DNA from: Gimesia sp.
Lineage (GTDB): Bacteria > Planctomycetota > Planctomycetia > Planctomycetales > Planctomycetaceae
DNA: 64,000 nucleotides
Direction: 5' to 3'
NCBI GenBank assembly: GCA_002706765.1
Contig: PAJV01000063.1
Coordinates: 1 to 64,000 of the forward strand
Shown here: in pieces, positions 61,140-64,000 of the stretch
Numbering within the stretch: position 1 is the first letter of the stretch
Layout of the letters: each line of letters opens with the position of its first letter
The notes under the pieces: generated by a model
Told to the model about the DNA's origin: nothing
Seen by the model: only the letters and a program-made list of their open reading frames with translations
The model's database searches: none
Program-made: the position numbers and the translations under genes

Positions 61140-61566
61140 GTGCCCAGGCAGTACGCACAAGTTTAAAAAATGACAGTACCATTCGAGTAATGCCCCATTT
61201 GGGGTCTTCTGGACATTTCTGTCTCAATAGAACCGTTTATAGTGAATCCAAGCTGATTCTCGTTGTTTTTCTAAAATGCTAAATGGAATGCTTTGCAGCA
61301 AAAAAATGTTGAATATCCAATAAGTGTAAGTTAATCTATTAGCTACTGCCTGCTGAAGATTACGCAGATAATCAATGTCGAATCTTCTTTCAAGCTACCC
61401 CTCTAGTATGTGGTGGACTGGCATGCTTCGTTTTTCGTGAATTCGTCAATTGAGATGAGAGCGATTCAAAGCATGACTGTTTGCTGTCCATGCCGCCTCC
61501 TCGTTGATGTCTACTCGGGAAAATATCTATTTCCAGATCTTTTCTAGTGCTCAGAGGAGTTTAAGG
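61140..61566. other. intergenic region before the second DUF1559 gene
   Basis: About 427 bp without a gene. A short palindrome CCCCATTTGGGG (61193-61204) is the only clear element and has no T-run. The GAGGAG ribosome site of the DUF1559 gene lies at the right edge. No promoter is recognised. Confidence 0.4.
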
Positions 61567-62553
61567 ATGTCAAAAGTAAAGTACCGTTCTGCATTTACGC
61601 TTATTGAACTATTGGTGGTGATAGCGATTATTGCTATTCTGATTGCTTTACTTCTGCCTGCGGTGCAGCAAGCCCGGGAAGCAGCAAGGCGTTCCACCTG
61701 CAAAAACAACTTGAAGCAGATTTCACTGGCACTACACAATTATCATGATACTCATCGGGTGATGCCATCTGGAATCATTGTCAAAGGGTACGTAAATGGG
61801 ACTTGTAATCCCGCTTCGCCCTCTGGATTTGATAATGCAGGAGCCAACTGGATGGTAATGATTTTACCATATATGGACGAGGCGAATCGGTACAATTCAT
61901 TTAATTTCAATGCTCACTTTACACCGATTTTCAAAATAACGGCGGGTGTGCCCGCACCTTATTCAGGCACATTATCGATCAATTCAACCGAACAGAACCG
62001 AGCACTTTCTAAATATCAGTGTCCATCAGATCCTCGCTCTTCAGCTCACACTGCTAATAGTAATTATTTCGCTGTCATGGGTGGGGGAGCTCGTCCCGCT
62101 ACAGGAACAACAATGCCGTGTACTGCCAATGCAGCCGGACGAGTCTTCTTTGATAGTGGGATGTTTTCAATTAATACCAGTAGAAGATTCCGGGATGTCA
62201 TTGATGGTACAACCAATGTCTTCATGCTTGGCGAAAGCAAATATATGAATACGAAGGAAATGCGTCCTGCTGCCTACAATACCTGGGCATCAGGTCCCCA
62301 TGTCAGCGGTGGAAACTGGGTGATGCACAGTGCGGTTGCCGCGATGACCGATCAAATTAATAGTGTCGCAGTTCCTGTAAGTGGCTCCTGGGATATTGAT
62401 GGACGCCTCTTTGGCAGCGAACATGTCGGGGGCTGTCACATGTCAATGGTAGATGGCTCCGTGCATTTCTTCAGTGAGAATACTGATATCACCCACTTAA
62501 GGCAATTGGCAAATCGTGCAGATGGATTGCCTGTGGGAGGCCTCGGCCAATAA
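61567..62553 (+). CDS. DUF1559 protein with prepilin-type N-terminus
   Basis: A 328-residue member of the same family as the gene at 39634. The N-terminus has [19 protein letters not shown] and [14 protein letters not shown]. Middle landmarks are [33 protein letters not shown] and [19 protein letters not shown]; the end has [17 protein letters not shown]. The ATG at 61567 follows GAGGAGTTTAAGG. The next gene encodes a lipoprotein of the type often paired with DUF1559 genes in planctomycetes. Confidence 0.9.
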   Translation: MSKVKYRSAFTLIELLVVIAIIAILIALLLPAVQQAREAARRSTCKNNLKQISLALHNYHDTHRVMPSGIIVKGYVNGTCNPASPSGFDNAGANWMVMILPYMDEANRYNSFNFNAHFTPIFKITAGVPAPYSGTLSINSTEQNRALSKYQCPSDPRSSAHTANSNYFAVMGGGARPATGTTMPCTANAAGRVFFDSGMFSINTSRRFRDVIDGTTNVFMLGESKYMNTKEMRPAAYNTWASGPHVSGGNWVMHSAVAAMTDQINSVAVPVSGSWDIDGRLFGSEHVGGCHMSMVDGSVHFFSENTDITHLRQLANRADGLPVGGLGQ

Positions 62554-62726
62554 TTACCCGATGCTCTTGCCAGCGTTGTAGAATACGGAAAGAGTACCCA
62601 CACCTGCTCTGAAGCAAGGGCGTGTTTAATGCCTGGCTCACAGTCCCTACTGAAACGCTTGCCCAAAGTAAGACAGTAAGGACTGTTTTTTCACAAACAA
62701 CATATAGCTATTTATGCAGGACTGAT

Positions 62727-63140
62727 ATGAAAGTTTTAAGTCTAATTACGATGTTAACTTTAATCTCTCTCGGCTGTGGTGAGGGAGAAGCGGATGGACC
62801 AGAGAAATATAGTCTGTCTGGTAAAGTCACTTTCGCTGGGGAGCCAGTCCCGGTTGGGGAAATAATCCTGGAACCCGATTCTACCAAAGGAAATTCCGGA
62901 CCTGCTTCAGTTGCCATGATCAAGCAAGGCCAATATGCCACTGAAACAGGTAAAGGGATTATAGGTGGACCATATATCGTACGAATCTCAGGAAACGATG
63001 GCGTCTCTGTCACCCTACCAGATGGAATGCAACTTCCCGAAGGCAACCAATTATTTGGTTCGTATGAAACAAAAGTTGATCTCCCTAAACAAAAAACGAC
63101 GCAAGATTTTGAGGTACCATCTGCTGATGCAAAGAAATAA
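62727..63140 (+). CDS. lipoprotein with carboxypeptidase-regulatory-like fold
   Basis: A 137-residue protein with a lipoprotein signal (LITMLTLISLGC) and a small beta domain: YSLSGKVTFAGEPVPVGEIILEP and GGPYIVRISGND. The GKVTFxGxPVP pattern is the transthyretin/carboxypeptidase regulatory-like type seen in many planctomycete lipoproteins beside DUF1559 genes. Its function is unknown. The ATG at 62727 begins the signal sequence. Confidence 0.82.
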   Translation: MKVLSLITMLTLISLGCGEGEADGPEKYSLSGKVTFAGEPVPVGEIILEPDSTKGNSGPASVAMIKQGQYATETGKGIIGGPYIVRISGNDGVSVTLPDGMQLPEGNQLFGSYETKVDLPKQKTTQDFEVPSADAKK

Positions 63141-63382
63141 AGTGAGTGTACTTTTTATCTGGGATGATTCTCACATCCCGCACTAATCAGGTCTTTTTCC
63201 AATGTCCTGCTCTCTCCATGACGCGGTAGTCAAATCCCAGAGCTATCTTGCGGAAGGCAAGATGAGGGTGGGCGACATGGAATCTCAAAAGGATCCAGGA
63301 ACCGATTTCTGTTTGAAACTCTCCCCTTTATAGTTAATATTGAGACGATTCACTCCCATTCCAATTATGTGACAAGGCCAGC

Positions 63383-64000
63383 ATGATCAAAACCAGACAA
63401 TGGGCCGCATCGCATGGCATCGACGTAGCAGATTCGCTGCCGGCCATCGCGGACTACGACGAACCGACTCCCCGTACGTCACAGGAAATCGCCATTCGAA
63501 CAATAATTCTGCATGCGATCGCCGCGACTGGTTACGGCGTCGATCCGGAACCAATCGCCGAATGGCTCATCGAGCAATCGATCTGGCAGTATGCATCTCC
63601 CGCTGAACAGACGCTAATGAAATCAACCGCCTCGACGGACGATGAACTCAGCGAAGCGCGCTGGCGTCAGGAGGCGCAATGGGCATTGCTCTGGGCGATC
63701 AATAAGGTCCATTCGCTGGGTCTGCCAACACAAACCTGTGATACAGGTTCCCTGGTAGATGACATTATGCCCGGACGTGGTGAATCCATCGAGCCATTCG
63801 TATCATCCGCACGACTGCGGCTGCCCGGTGAAATTCTCGCGGAGAATGATCGTACTTACAATCTACACTGCTATGCTCGTCCCGCGATCCGCGAAAGTAC
63901 CCTGCCAGGTGATCTGATTTATCCCGTTCTTTTCCAACGACACTATGCATTCGAGTGGCTGACCGGCGATGACCAGTGGGACGAGGTGCAAACTGACACA
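63383..64000 (+). CDS. DUF4272-like protein, N-terminal part
   Basis: The frame starts at ATG 63383 and is open to the end of the window (206 codons, no stop). It begins [19 protein letters not shown], and includes [28 protein letters not shown] and [24 protein letters not shown], the pattern of DUF4272 proteins (WRxEAxxxLLWAL). The family is common near toxin-immunity loci; its function is unknown. The gene belongs to the accessory tail of the window. Confidence 0.7.
   Translation, partial: MIKTRQWAASHGIDVADSLPAIADYDEPTPRTSQEIAIRTIILHAIAATGYGVDPEPIAEWLIEQSIWQYASPAEQTLMKSTASTDDELSEARWRQEAQWALLWAINKVHSLGLPTQTCDTGSLVDDIMPGRGESIEPFVSSARLRLPGEILAENDRTYNLHCYARPAIRESTLPGDLIYPVLFQRHYAFEWLTGDDQWDEVQTDT

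Overview
The window looks like chromosomal DNA of a planctomycete, most like the Gimesia/Planctomyces group. The evidence is a Tat-exported DUF1501 protein, two DUF1559 proteins with prepilin-like N-termini, tetrahydromethanopterin (H4MPT) C1 genes in a bacterial setting, a BamA-type Omp85 protein, two ECF sigma/anti-sigma pairs, and exported or low-complexity proteins of the kind common in this phylum. The species call is inference. No rRNA or CRISPR array was seen, and there is one tRNA (His).

Layout. 0-13.3 kb: the end of a (Asp-His)n-tailed protein, a coiled-coil membrane protein, DUF1501, then an H4MPT C1 region (beta-RFAP synthase-like GHMP protein, DUF447, methylene-H4MPT dehydrogenase, formaldehyde-activating enzyme, ATP-grasp protein) interrupted by bamA and an ECF sigma/zinc-finger anti-sigma pair. 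An enolase-superfamily protein and a site-2 protease follow. 13.6-16.1 kb: a retron-like locus with a structured leader (13655-13836) closed by a long inverted repeat, a reverse transcriptase carrying the NAxxH, YADD and VTG motifs, and a small multi-pass membrane protein that may or may not be its partner. 16.1-33.4 kb: topoisomerase I with a histone-H1-like tail, a SurA/PpiD-like membrane protein, a candidate structured RNA, a GldA / GldF-GldG fusion / DUF4340 transporter operon, a thioredoxin, a strongly charged protein, panC, and a second sigma/anti-sigma operon. 33.4-40.5 kb: SMP-30-like protein, tRNA-His, a heptose/envelope-glycan group (gmhA, gmhB, an epimerase-like protein, a WecA/MraY-family transferase), a His-rich protein and a DUF1559 protein. 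40.6-57.2 kb: a 52-bp perfect palindrome, an LRR protein, an exported methyltransferase with a Trm112-like gene, a GntR-controlled sugar-type catabolic group with visible operators, a TPR lipoprotein, an AAA ATPase, Tex, ThpR, an EamA transporter, hisA and hisH. 57.3-64 kb: an accessory region with DUF2513, a TIR-domain protein and small unknown genes; a 59-bp promoter-bearing repeat occurs on both sides of the TIR part. DUF1559, lipoprotein and DUF4272 genes end the window.

How genes work together. Fae condenses formaldehyde with H4MPT, and MtdB oxidises the methylene-H4MPT. The beta-RFAP synthase-like protein probably serves cofactor synthesis; DUF447 and the ATP-grasp protein probably also belong to this pathway. 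GmhA and GmhB are two steps of ADP-heptose synthesis. The GntR repressor probably controls the divergent oxidoreductase-aminotransferase operon. The most novel candidate is the retron locus, followed by the TIR/DUF2513 island.
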